Source of the DNA: Chalara sp. BL73
Taxonomy: Eukaryota; Ascomycota; Leotiomycetes; Helotiales
Assembly (NCBI GenBank): GCA_918026815.1
Contig: CAKJVC010000075.1
Coordinates: forward strand, 310,001-374,000
Direction: 5' to 3'
DNA: 64,000 bases
Part shown: positions 23,935 to 35,721 of the stretch, one piece after another
How the letters are laid out: the number at the start of each line of letters is the position of its first letter
Numbering within the stretch: position 1 is the stretch's first letter
Made by a program: the position numbers and the translations under genes
The notes under the pieces: model-generated
Told to the model about the DNA's origin: nothing
The model's input: only the letters and a program-made list of their open reading frames with translations
Databases searched by the model: none

Positions 23935-26293
23935 TCACCCTCCAAAGTTAAGAGGGGAGTTTACAAAGAAAGAGTTCAAAGCTGCTATATCTCCAAACAT
24001 AGGTGCATTGAAGTTCCCAGGATCTGCGAGCAATGGCGAATTGTTTCGATTCGGGGAGTGTGGATTTTGGGCAAATTCAGTGTTCCACCTTGGTGATTGT
24101 GCGCTTCGCGTCATTGCATGTGTCTCTGAATTCATAGCTTCACACATACTATTGTAATCAACAGCACCCCAAATTGCCTGTAGAACGTCCTTGTCCATAG
24201 CCTCGATGTTCGAAGGCATAGTAGCGATGCTCTTATAAGCTATCGCACAAGTGGAGAGCCTGTGCAAGTTTGCAACCTGGATAAATATCAGTCGTGGTAG
24301 TCGTGAAAATTTTTATCCGAACTGTTTCATACCATTCTAGCTCCGCACTTCCAATACTTCGCTAATTCCTCAAGATACTCCATTCCAGATTGGAACGAAA
24401 TCAAAGCTTGCCCGCAGACGCCAGCGTCCTCGTCCTGGAGATACAGCATATTGATGCTGCCTGCAACTGAAACAACATAGCCCATGAAAGAGAAGTAAAT
24501 TGGATATCCAGCATTCTTTGCATCTTGAATAAGTGCAAATATTGAATTTGCATTCTCCCTTGAAGTCTGCATAGCGCGATTTAGAAAACTGACTGGCGGT
24601 TTGGCACCTGTTCTTGACTGATTAGAGAGCAAGAAGGGATGATGAAGGAGACATTGAGACATGTGAAATAAAGCATGGGAGTAGACCAAAGGCCCAGCAA
24701 TTGGCATGTCCAAAACGCCGTGTCGGATGCAATTGGCGAGTCTGTTGTTGATCCTGCTTCCCATGTCATACTGGGTTTCTAGCTGCAAAAGTTTAGAATA
24801 GATGGCCGCAAAGTCCGATTTCGAGTCCCAAGGAGGAATATGGCTCGAGTCAGGGCCATGGCTATGAATACTATGTTGGGCACATTTTCCAATGATACAC
24901 GCCGTCAAAACTACCAAAGCCAAATCTCCAAGCTCAGTATGCTTTTCAGGAGTGAGCGCTTCGCTAAGAGACGGGGTATTTTCCCATCGACCGTCCCTGA
25001 AATTTGATTCGCCACATGGAAGTTGGACGTGGCAATGTGCGTCAATTATCGATGCTGGTCTCGCTCGTCCACACGAGCAAAGTTTATCGAGGACGTAGAT
25101 AGACCAAAATACTCGTCTTTGTTCTTCTTGGTCTACGAAGCTGAGCGCTGGATCGGGTTCCATCATCATTCGAAGATCCTGTGCGATTCTGATGGAGAGA
25201 CCAATTTTCAACCACGCAGGATGTTTCCTCCCGGCTGATTCTTCAATTAGTTGACGAAAGTTATGTCACATTTAGGAGAGGGATACCAGTAAAGTCGAGT
25301 ATGGAGAGCACAGTAATAGCCTGGCAAATGTGAAGGTTAGGGTCGCTCTCTGTAGCAAACCATGCTGACACAATTTGGCTCCACGACTCTCGTGCATAAC
25401 TAGCGGCTGCTTCTTGTAGCTCTCCCTGGAAGTATGGATTGGTGGAGAAACGAAGACTAGTGACAATAACCGCAAACAGCAAGTAATCAGGAATTTTTCC
25501 GTCAGCAAGCCGTGTTCGGAAATTCTGCTCGTGGAAAAAGGAGTACGGTTGATTGTGGCATCGGGAGAAGTATACATCAATGAGGGTTGCGAGGACTTCC
25601 GGAGGGGGCAACACACTGAATTTTCTGACCATTCTATTAGTTTGTTACTGTATTAACGTCTAAGAAGCCTTACACATTTTTTGAGTTGGAGGCGGGAGTC
25701 AGATGGTTAGCTAGAGAGTTCTGAGTATGCGGATAGCCCTGGGCAGTTAATACTGAAGCTGGTCTAGGAAGAGATCCATCTCCATGACTGGGGAATGCTG
25801 GCGTACACCTGTGTCAAACTTTCAGATTAAGAGAGTAGAGATATGGCTTGGAGACTTGCGCATTTAGAGTACTGATAAGCTGGTCTAATTTTGACTCGAT
25901 GACACCCACTCTATTGGATAATTCCTAACGACATTAGTGCAGCCCTGATAATGTTTCAATGCTGATTGTCAAATGCTTGCCTCGTTTTGTGGCGCGGTTT
26001 TTTTCAGTGGTGCCGCACCTACTTGGTCTTGCTCATCATTAGAATTACCTTTGTCCCTAACCCAGTACTGACAGTCCTGTCCAAGACGTTTGCAGAATCC
26101 GCAAGCCGGCTTCTCCCCGGAGCACTTTGCTTTCTTCCGACTACACAACGTGTTAATGACCACGCCACCATGTAGTGAGGGCCAGCATGTCGTACCGACA
26201 ATTCAGACACGCCTGCTGGATACGCTTGATGCCGCGATACTCAGGCGATGGAATTGAGGGTCGGCCCAGCGACGCACCTGGCGACCCGGCCAT
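23935..26293 (-). CDS. Zn2Cys6 transcription factor B, candidate core-pathway regulator
   Basis: Seven exons: 26293-26196, 26140-26023 (or to 25981), 25924-25860, 25808-25674, 25633-25287, 25240-24333, 24276-23935. They give about 670 or 684 aa in frame. The zinc cluster is split by intron 1: QACLNCR, then RKKAKCSGEKPACGFCKRLGQDC, with six cysteines. A coiled-coil-like heptad segment follows (RVGVIESKLDQLISTL). The MHR starts at VLPPPEVLATLIDVYFSRCH and includes RRVFWSIYVLDKLCSC. Intron 3 appears to use a GC donor (GCAAGT); exon 2 could end at a GT donor or a GC donor, both in frame. It is convergent with carboxylase alpha (78 bp between stops). Its promoter, shared with the MFS transporter, has a CGGTCCG site. 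Location and motif make it the best candidate regulator of the carboxylation genes, possibly autoregulated. Confidence 0.85.
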
Positions 26294-26781
26294 GGGCAGG
26301 GAAAGTAATAGGCCAGGGTAGAGTACCGAGCCGTGGGGCCGGGACGCGGGTAGACAGCGGGCTACAAGTCGGTAGAAATGCAAGGAGGAGAAAAAGGAGA
26401 AACAGCTTTTACAGGTCCGCGGGGTTTGTGCATAGATCAGAGCTGGGAATGATGATGAAGCAGGAGTATAGTAAGAAAACCATGGACAGTGGAAACGGAA
26501 GAGCGTGTGTTTGTGGAGGTGAGATTAAGGTTTGAATGTACTGTGGCGTGCGCGGCATCCAACCCCGCACACAGCTGCGGCTCAAGCACCAGCGGGAGTT
26601 CTACTATAGGTAAATTTGATTTCCCAACATGCGGACGAAACAACAGAATACACGTTAAAACTCTAATGTCTAGTGTAAAACCATACTAAGCTATATCTGT
26701 CATCTTGGGGTCTAATCCGACAGAACACAATAGCTGGGGCTGGGAGGGAAACTGCGGGAATGCGGCCGCGAGACCACATCC

Positions 26782-26800
26782 CGTCCACGGTCCGGGACGG
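26782..26800. promoter_or_regulatory. CGGTCCG site inside a palindrome, factor B/transporter promoter
   Basis: CGGTCCG at 26788-26794 (reverse complement of CGGACCG) lies inside CCGTCC-ACGGTCC-GGGACGG, whose ends CCGTCC and GGACGG are inverted copies. It is 484 bp upstream of the transporter ATG (27278) and 495 bp upstream of factor B (26293). Role inferred from recurrence. Confidence 0.45.
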
Positions 26801-27277
26801 AGCAGATACTCTCTACTGTATCACCGTCTCTTGCCGCCACCCCATAAAGTCAGACTGTTCCAAATTGGGCTTCTTCCCGCTGTCATGTAAGTCTCTTAGT
26901 CTCTGCATGGGGGTCAACGGCTCAACGAATTAAATCCTCAAAACTACTACTCTAAGCAACCGGTCGTGTCGGGCTCTTAGGCCGGTTTAGTACTTCGCCA
27001 ATTTATAGAGCATCATGGCCATAGTCGCTTCGCACGGCGAATCCATCCTAGAAATTCGGTTAACCTATAAATTTCATATTTTGGACAATTCCCAATTACT
27101 GGAAGCGGGGTTAGCTGAGAGTATAGTCTACGAACACCATTTAAAGAGGCGACCGCTGCAATATTGATTGTCGCCACATTGGAGCTTGCTTATTCTTTCA
27201 ACCGTCTTATTTTCCTCTCTGCCTTCCGTAGTGTCTAAATAGCAATTTTGCCTTCAAATAACACCAGCATATCAGCC

Positions 27278-28910
27278 ATGGGCGCTCAGAAGCCAGAGGT
27301 GACGGAGAGCGATGATACGCTTAATTTTACATCAAGCGGCGACGTTATACACTTTACCCCAAATGCAACGAGAAGTTTGGTCAGAAAACTGGACGTCCGA
27401 CTGGTGCCATTTCTAGCTTTGCTATACTTGTAAGTCCTGCTCGCCGATTTCTGATTGGGAAGTCCACAGATAACATGGCCACAGGCTCAGCTTTCTGGAC
27501 CGGACCAATATTGGAAATGCAAGACTCTTTGGACTTGAAGCAGACCTCGGAATGGTAGGACTCGACTACAATATCGCACTAGCCGTGTTCTTCCCCACTT
27601 ATGTGCTCGCTGAAATCCCTAGTAACATCCTACTGAAAAAGTTCGGTGCAAAAATTTGGCTTACTACTATCATGGTTATTTGGTCTCTCATAGTCCTTGC
27701 GATGGGATTTGTTTCAAATTTCTCCGGAATCGTCATTGCAAGAGCCTTTCTCGGTCTTGCTGAAGGTGGTTTATTCCCGGGTGTCAACTACTACATCACT
27801 ATGTGGTATAAGCGTCATGAGTGCGGACTAAGAATGGCTCTGTTTTTCTCGGCAGCTACCGCAGCAGGTGCTTTTGGCGGTTTGTTAGCTGCTGGAATTG
27901 GACGCATGCAAGGACTTGCAGGTCGTCCAGGGTGGTCATGGATTTTCATTATTGAGGGTATCCTGACTTTGGTCGTTGCAGGGGGGTCCTACTGGATTAT
28001 CGTTGATAGTCCTACGAAGTGGGTATTAGGTTTCGTTTCTTAAATAATTTGTAACTTACAAGTTCACCAGGGCCAGTTTCCTGACGGATTCCGAGAAACA
28101 GGAAGTCGAGCGACGACTGAAAGAGGATCGTCGCAGCCTCGCAGATGAATTTAACACAATCTATATCTGGGATGCTTTGCAAGACTGGAAGATCTGGCTA
28201 CATATGTTTATCACAATTGGAGTCTACACGCCGTTGTATTCTGTCTCCCTCTTCTTACCTACGATTGTGCGCAACATGGGATACTCTAAAGAGCACTCTC
28301 AGCTTATGACTGTCCCACCTTACGTCATAGCCTGTATCATAACAATTGGAGCCGGGTATATGGCCGATCGGATGGAGACACGTGGGCCATTCATGTTAGG
28401 CTTCAGTCTACTTGCTATTGTGGGTTGGGTGATGTTGGTGTCGACTGGGATTCCGGGCGTACAATACACAGGTACATTTCTTGCCACCGCTGGTATATTT
28501 CCACTTGTGCCAGTGGGCGTGGCCTGGAACGGAAACAACATTGGTGGGACGCTAAAAAGAGGTGTGGGAATTGCAATGCACGTTGGTGCTGGTAATCTTG
28601 GCGGAATGATTGCTGCCTTTATTTACCTGCCTAAGAGCTCGCCTAGGTATGTGAATTGTTCCTCTCTCTAACATAATGACTTTGACTGACTCCGCATAGA
28701 TTTATCTCTGGGCATGCGGCTCTAATCGGCATGATCTGCATGACATTCATGCTTTCGCTGTTCATGACAATCTACCTGCGAAGAGAAAACCGTCGTCGGG
28801 ATGTATGGGCTGTAGAGCAAGGGATGGCTCCGAGCGACTACACCCAAGAGCAGATAGAGCTGGAGCGGGCTAAAAGGGATAATGCTACATTTTTCCGCTA
28901 TACAGTTTAG
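27278..28910 (+). CDS. MFS transporter, anion:cation symporter (Dal5/Tna1-like)
   Basis: Four exons (27278-27429, 27485-28018, 28071-28646, 28700-28910) encode 490 aa. The ATG has a good context (GCCATGG). The signature LSFLDRTNIGNARLFGLE after transmembrane helix 1 is typical of the fungal ACS family that takes up organic anions such as allantoate, nicotinate, pantothenate or carboxylic acids. Further marks are RAFLGLAEGGLFPGVNYYITMWY and about 12 hydrophobic segments. The C-terminus is soluble and charged. It shares a promoter containing CGGTCCG with regulator B. The context suggests that it imports the acid that enters the CoA pathway; this is inference. Confidence 0.88.
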
Positions 28911-29713
28911 GTATTGCTGAAAATTCAATTATTTTAGGTTGATTAGAAAAGAGCCAGGTATAAGGTCTATATAGCCAAAAGCGAGCAAATGCTTAAAACG
29001 AGATAAAAAAAAAACCTTTACACCAATTGTATGTTTTACGGTTTTGCGAAAATACAATTATATAGTTACTGTCGGGATATCTATCACGTAGACGTAGCAA
29101 AAGGCGTAGTAGTTGTAAATACGCTCTTGCTGGTGTGATTATGGTTCTTTGACTCTTTTTGTTCTAAGTTACGGCCTATTGCCAGTCGTTAAATAACACG
29201 TGACTTACTTTAGCCGAGCTCCCAGAGCTTCTCACGTATAAAGCCCCCATTCCTCCTCTTTGGCATCCCTTTCCAGCAGGTTGTCAGAATGTGTTCTCCG
29301 CACGCCCCATTCGGAATGGATCAAAAACAGCGCAACGATGCGGTGCGGGGTATCTCCGTTTTTTCGGCCGACGTCTCGGGCTCGTTTTTAGCTGCTGTGC
29401 GGACTTGTGTTTTTTTTTGTTTTTTTTCGGGGATGCTTGGGAGGGATGGTAATTACAAGTATATAGTAGAAATGTTTATAGAACATCGAGCTGTTTTTTA
29501 CGACGTAAACTTTTTAATTCTTTTTTGAAACAGAAACCCTTTTCGGAAAAAAAGATGCTTTTTAGAAGCGAAGATCGCTTTTCTTCTTCCCTATACAACA
29601 ACCTGGTTTGTCTTCTCTCTCCTCAGAGTCATTGCTCTATTCAAATGCTGATTTTGTCCCGCTGCTCTTGATCGAATTTGCAGTCCTACAGCTGCAAGTA
29701 AGCTTCACGTTGG
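28911..29713. repeat. Intergenic with dispersed repeat copy
   Basis: At about 29060-29165 there is a segment similar to one at about 61255-61350. Both have AGTTA-TGTCGG-AT-C-A-CACGTAG, then a GCAAA-G-CGTAG block and a CGCTCTTGCTGGTGTG-like end (GTTCTTGCTGGTGTGG in the second). The open frame at 29289-29528 has no recognisable content. The hydrolase 3' end follows. Confidence 0.4.
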
Positions 29714-30670
29714 TTAGGCCAAGACTTCTTCCAAGAACTTCAGCTGAATCTTGACGTTATCTTCAAAAGGCGGCCCCGTGTAGACGTCAAAGTGGCCCGC
29801 CCCCCGCACGACATGCAATTTCTTCGGTTCCCTTGCCTTCTCAAACATGGCCAGCGCCCACGGTGTTGGACACGTCACATCGTTCTCTGCGACGACCATG
29901 AGGAGCGGTGTTGGTGATATGCGATGGATAAACGCGATCGGCTCGCACAGGGCTACATTCGCCATGGTTTGCAGCGTGGTAAACTTTTCCCACTTGATGC
30001 CTCGGCGATCCATCTCCTTGGTGAATGGAATGGCACCGGGCTCGCTTAGGATCCCACCTCTTCCGTTCTCGTCTGGGAAGATCGGGATCATGGCTCCCTT
30101 GTCAGCGCCGCCTTCCCGGACTGCTCGTCGGTTTCCTAGCATGGCACGTGGATCTGGCGATGGGCCGGCCATGGAGGCCGCCGTGCTGACCATCTCGCCG
30201 GATGTGAAGGGTACTTGCGATATCACGGCGCGGATCAGCTTGTTTGCTGCCGCGGCGATAATCGCGTTACCGCCGGCCATGGAGGAGCCCCAGTAGACAA
30301 TCCGCTCGATATCAACGTCGGGCAAAGTGGTGGCGAAATCGAACGCATCCAGATAATCACGTTGATGGAAGATAGGGTCCGTTTCATTGCGCGGCAGCCC
30401 ATCAGATTCTCCCCAACAACGGTTGTCGTAGATGAGCGCATGATAGCCGGCTGCACTGAATCGAATAGCGAAGTCGGGAATCATGTGGTGCTTTTCTCCA
30501 CCGAACTGTTAATATCAGCATAAGTCCCTATAATAACTAAAGCAGGAACCAACTCCATTGGTCATGATAATGCAGGGACGTGGCCCTGGCTGGCTAGCGT
30601 TATACAAGTCTCCGCGTAACGTGAGACCATCGTAGGATTTGAACTCAACTTTGCTTGTTGTTCTAGTCAT
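29714..30670 (-). CDS. Alpha/beta hydrolase
   Basis: Exons 30670-30554 and 30505-29714 give 302 aa. A beta-strand and oxyanion segment MTNGFGGEKHHM forms across the intron. The nucleophile elbow is YWGSSMAGGNA, with Ser in a GxSxA-G-type turn instead of strict GxSxG. Candidate acid and base are Asp in VVAENDVTCP and His in GAGHFDVY. The family includes fungal cluster-encoded esterases, lactonases and acyl hydrolases. No signal peptide, so cytosolic. It diverges from a short-chain dehydrogenase and lies near a Baeyer-Villiger monooxygenase. Opening the ester or lactone that enzyme makes is a natural role, but unproven. Confidence 0.8.
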
Positions 30671-31172
30671 TTCGAAAGCAGGATGAACGTAGATGATTTG
30701 CAGCACTGGCAATCGACAGACTATATCGTGGGTTTTGTTTGATATTGTGCATCTTCCCAAGCTCCCGCCAAGAAAGTTGAGGCCATTCGGAACACTGTGC
30801 CGGTCGGAATGTGCGGTACCACGAATTTACAGAATAACATTAAAAGGTGGGACAAGTATCTAACCCTTCAAGACGGGACTCTCGGAACTGATCGATACAT
30901 TCCGTCGCGGAATTCAATCTGTTTGCGGATATCTGATATTCAACTGTGACATTGCCGGTTGAATCGTGTGATGGAATCCCAAAAGTGCGATATTATCACT
31001 AGGGTGGCCTCGTTATAAAACATGTAGCATCTAGGTATTATAGTATTCCCACTCATCCCAGCCTTGAGCCTCTCCCATATTGTACTTTTCACAACCAAGT
31101 TGACACTAGTCATAACCGGATTCCTTTCTCCTGAACCTCTAGACATCTGACTACTTGCGTTCCCTCTTTCCC
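30671..31172. other. Divergent promoter, hydrolase/SDR
   Basis: About 500 bp between start codons. No CGGWCCG motif is present, unlike the carboxylation-gene promoters. No other strong signal was noted. Confidence 0.5.
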
Positions 31173-32262
31173 ATGTCGGCCACCGTTTCTAAGTATGCAT
31201 TTCAGGCTGCTAAGATTGCTAAACTACCCGAAGTCCAGGTCGGACTCGGTGTTTTGCTCGTTCTCGGAGCACTACCCAGGCTCAATAGATGGCTCTCACG
31301 ACGCGCCCTCAACAACTATGCTACAGACAGGACATGGAATTTTAAAAAGGAGATTGTAATTGTGACTGGAGGAAGTAGTGGTATTGGCGCATGCATGGTT
31401 ACGAAGCTCCAGGAGAGAAAGGTCTACAAGATCATTATCCTTGATATGATAGCGCCTAAGGGCAAGTTAGGTAAGCGCCATCCGTTGGGCAGGAATTCCG
31501 ATAATAAGCGTTATTACGTATTGAACTTACTGATCTTTAACCCAGCCAACAACACCTATTTCTATCAAATTGACCTTTCCTCTGGTACCGAAATCATCGA
31601 CATCACGAAAAAAATTCATGCCGACCATGGTGACCCTACAGTGCTTATCAATAACGCAGGAATCGGCTACGCGAAAAAAATAATGAGTTTGGATGAAGCT
31701 CGACTTCAGAAGATCTTCGCCGTCAATATTATCTCCCACTTCCTCCTAGTCCGCGAACTTCTTCCGTCAATGATACGCCATAATCATGGCCATATCGTTA
31801 CGATCGCAAGTATGGCGTCGTTTGGGACGCAGGCCACCAATGTCGACTACGCATGCACCAAGGTAGGTGCGTTGGCGTTTCACGAGGGACTGACTCAGGA
31901 ACTGAGACTGATTTACAATGCGCCATTAGTGCGCACCACGTACGTTGGGAGAAATCCAGCAGATCTGCTCGGGTTTGACGAAAGATGACTGACCGAAATG
32001 TAGCGTTGTGCATCCCACCTGGGTACGAACTCCGATGATCGCGGAGGTGCTTGAGAAGGGGAAGCTCCAGGATGACTCCATAGCTCCTGAGGTAGTCGCA
32101 GGCGCTGTTGTTGATCAGATTTTCAGCGGCTATGGTGCTCAAATTGTCCTCCCGTCAAGTCTTGCAAAAATGTCGCTGATAAGGGGCCTGCCGTTGTGGG
32201 TTCAAGAAAATTTCCGGAACGGCTTGTCGAAAGCAATCTTGGCTCTGCCTCAAGCGAGCTGA
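31173..32262 (+). CDS. Short-chain dehydrogenase/reductase, membrane-anchored type
   Basis: Exons 31173-31470, 31546-31939 and 32004-32262 give 316 aa. An N-terminal hydrophobic segment (VQVGLGVLLVLGAL, about residues 23-36) suggests a membrane anchor, as in retinol dehydrogenase/DHRS-type SDRs. Cofactor motif VTGGSSGIG, structural LINNAGIG, catalytic Ser in ASMAS and YACTK (YxxxK) are all present. It would interconvert an alcohol and a ketone with NAD(P). As a neighbour of a Baeyer-Villiger enzyme it could supply the ketone. Substrate unknown. Confidence 0.87.
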
Positions 32263-32564
32263 AGAATATATCAGGGCATTTGAGAGTTCCTTAGCAGTCA
32301 TTACCTCTAATGTAAATCCTATCCCTTTAAAATTTGCTTCGTCATTATTAGCGTATAAATTAATTTGATGTGATATTATTATGTTTCACCTATGTTTCCA
32401 AGTGACCCACTTGGCCGCCAATTACAGGTCAGATATATAAATTACAGCACTTTCATACAGTTTGTGAATTTCCAGCTTTTTGAGCCTCAAAACCAGCTAC
32501 AGTACAATGGACAGTATAGTAGTCTTTGTTCTATAATATATCTCTTTTGTCTCCCTACCCGGTA

Positions 32565-35073
32565 TCAAATGAGGCCCTGGAACCTCCACGAGATCTCCCC
32601 AATATTCCCAACGGGCGTTCCCTGCTCTCTTAATCCGAAGAAACTAGCTGGGGGATTTGGTGACAACGGCTGCGTGCTAGTTGCTTGACCAAATGCGTCA
32701 AATAGACCTATGAGGTCGTTGCTGATTTGGTAAGCATCTGGCACAGATGTAGTCGCTCCGGGGCTAGGATTAGTTGCTTGTTCTATCCACATATCGTTGA
32801 ACTCTGGGATCGTATTCATCTCTGGGGGCAGCCGATCCCTCTCCCATCCGTCTTGATTACCTCCTTGAATAACCGCAGCTTCAATTCTAGTCGTCGCGGG
32901 CTGGTGGTTAACTGCCAAAACATTCTGTTGAGCGTCGGAAGAGCTTTGCATTCCCAGGGAGTTTATGCCCGGCAATAAGCCCTTGATGCACTTCCACAAC
33001 CTTCGACTCGCGAAGCTCCGCAGTGAAAATCCTTTAACCAAGTCCACAGCCGCGACGAAGCTCTCCCGGCACTTCGTAGCAAAAACAGCTGGTGCATGGC
33101 ATACAGCCAACAGGATGACAGCCAAGGCGCTGATCAGGAAGTAATTGAAGGCACTCTGCTGGCGGGCATAGATATCGGTGGTGTTATTGAGATGCACCAG
33201 CACCTGGATGGTGTCCTTGGCGATGTCGACGACGAGACGTGCGCTGGCCACGTCTGCCATGATATTGGCGCTACTGAGCACGTGGTGCCGGTAGATCAGC
33301 GTCCGCATATGATTGCCGTGGAGGTACAGCAAGGCGCGCAGCCGGTGTAGTGCGCGTGGTTGTGTCCATGGCGCAAGCCCCAGCCGTGGGTGCCGCAATT
33401 GCAGGTTTGTGGGGATCGAGCCTACCCAGTTCTGCGTGACAAAGTTTAGAAATGCTACCTTGTCTTCCGGAATGAATTGTTGTGGTGATCCAAACGGCGG
33501 AAGTGCGTCCCAGACTTTGGAGCAGAGACGCCCGTAGGCTACAAGACACCGCAGATTCTGGAAGTCCTCGCCCTGGATAATGCGGTTAGGGATAAGATTC
33601 TTCGGCATGAAGAAGGCACAGTAATGGCTGACTTACTGGTTGTGGTAGTTCAGGGTCGATATCCCTATCAACTAAGGCGAAGGAAAGGCTTGTTCCAAAG
33701 CTGCAACGACGATCGAGCACGTATACACACCAAAAAGTCCGAACCGCCAAGTCTCGCGCTTTCACCTCCTTGAAGTTGTCCATGAGACTTTCTTTTCGAT
33801 GCAGTCCCTGCTCCAACGCCATTCGTGCAGCAATTCCAATGGTTCTCCAAGCTAACATTTCTTCGTCACAATGAAAATAGTAAATGCTCTATTCTATTGT
33901 CAGTCAAACAGGTCCCAGCTTCTTGGGCCACCAGTAGAGATTACCAGCATTGTCCAGAGTTGCAGCTCCTTCAACCCAAGGATGGGATATCCCGATACCC
34001 TACACACGCGCTCCTCGACTGAGTCCACCATCTTGGTGCTCAGGTCGTTCTTACAGCGTGCCTCGATCACAATGGCTGTTGAGATTGCAATCTTTAGCAT
34101 TTGTACATCCCTGAGCCCTATCTTTGCCCGTGGTGGGTTTATTCCGTCAAATGCCACAGCCCTAGATGCGTCTCTCGCAAACTTCATGATACTACGTGCA
34201 TTTGCCGCCAGCTCCGCACTCGAAATTAACGGATACATGGTTTCGACCTCCTCCTGGAAGACCTCGATCAGCCGGATAACTTCTTCAGCCGAAAAATCCA
34301 GCAAGCAATCATCTGTCTCAAGACAAGTTTCAGTCGCCCATGATTCTTGTTCAGACCCCGATACCCGCGGTGAGGCAGCCAATGATTCAGGGTCACTTGG
34401 TGGCTGGGGCAAATCGGTCGCTATGCCCATCTCACTCAGTGAGGTCCTGGCAATGCGGAAACTAAAGGCCGGGTTGGTGTGGCCGACGAAGTAGGGCTCC
34501 TGTGGCTCTCCTGTCTGCCGGCTTGTTGCCGGGGCATACACAGGATTGGCATGTTTCTGTTCGGTGGGGAATAGGGAATCTGGCTGCACGGATCTGGCGA
34601 GTTCATTCACCGTCCTGGATAGCGCCGCAAGTTGCTGGCGCAGGACATATGTCTCGTCAGTCAAATTTTGGTGTTTCGAACTGCTTATGATCAGCATGGA
34701 GATTCGAGCCACCGAATATAGTCGGAACTCACCCATCAATCTTCTTGTCCTTGTCCTTAACCCTGGTGACGTGCGACCCACCAGGGTTGAAGATGCAGGG
34801 CACGCGGCCAGCAACGCATCGTTCGCAGTTGACACCCTCGCCGCCACCGATGCATTTCAGTTTACGCTTCTTGCACTCGTTACTATGAAGTTAAGTCAGT
34901 CTTCGTCGCTACGACAGACAGAGGTCTATGAAGCACCATGCAACCGCGGCGTACCGCCGGCGTTTCGATCGCGTATGTCCCTCAAATTCGCTCTGGCCAG
35001 ACCTCTTGTGCGGCGGAGGCGTGGCAGATGCCGGTGGCGGGGTAGTCACGTGCCGTGTCCTGTCATAATCCAT
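32565..35073 (-). CDS. Zn2Cys6 transcription factor C
   Basis: Five exons (35073-34937, 34882-34733, 34680-33945, 33888-33637, 33572-32565) encode 760 aa in frame. The first cysteine of the cluster falls at the exon 1/2 junction. Exon 2 then reads NECKKRKLKC and NCERCVAGRVPC, with a longer central loop (GGGEGVN) than usual. A short coiled-coil-like stretch (LRQQLAALSRTVNELA) follows. The MHR includes FWCVYVLDRRCSFGTSLSFALVDRDIDPELP. The tail is Pro/Ser/Asn-rich and may be an activation region. It shares a 648-bp promoter with the Baeyer-Villiger gene. That promoter contains a perfect 14-bp-arm palindrome, a plausible binding site for this factor. Confidence 0.87.
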
Positions 35074-35229
35074 GGCGTGAGGAACTTCCGCGGGATTCCG
35101 AGATCGAGAGGTGGATGAGAGGGTCGGCGGGCAGAATGCAGAGAGATAAGAATGGGAGGCAGCGTTGCAGACCAAGTACCTTGGGCGCAAGCGAAAAGCG
35201 TGTCATACCCCTCAGTCTGGGCAAAGTCA

Positions 35230-35260
35230 GTCTCTGCCACTACGAAGTAGTGGCAGAGAC
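35230..35260. promoter_or_regulatory. Perfect 31-bp palindrome, 14-bp arms
   Basis: GTCTCTGCCACTAC (35230-35243), three-base centre GAA, then GTAGTGGCAGAGAC (35247-35260). The arms are exact inverted copies. It lies in the divergent promoter between factor C (ATG 35073) and the monooxygenase (ATG 35722). It could be a dimer operator or a transcript hairpin. Confidence 0.6.
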
Positions 35261-35721
35261 CACACCTCCGCAACCCTCAAGGGCCATCCCATGCGGGCTC
35301 GTTTCAGCGGGGACAGAACAACATGTGGAGTACGACATCGTAATACATAACTAATGACCTGGAGTGGCCCTACCACAAGTTGCTCGTCCGCATCCCGAGA
35401 GTCGAAACCCAGTTCCCAATTATGCGTGCGCGGAATTCGGAATGTGTTGTCGTGCGGCTCGGAAGGGAAGCCGCTCTGACCAGCCTGGTGACGGAGTGGC
35501 ATTACCAACGGACAACAACTGAAGAACCAGGGAACCAGCCGAATCGTTATAAGAATAATCGCTACAGTGCAGGGAGAATGCGAGATCAATTGTGCTTATT
35601 GACGTTGTGTCTCGACAACACTCTGCCTCATATGAGCATCTGAACACTCGCCCTGGCCGAATCTTGCTTAAGAAACTACAGCTACCTTGCATTCTCGCCA
35701 GTAACCTTACGTCTTGAAATC

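Noticed and set aside
29289..29528. Open frame of 79 codons
   Set aside because: Phe/Val-rich, no homology recognised, no conserved start context. Better treated as intergenic.
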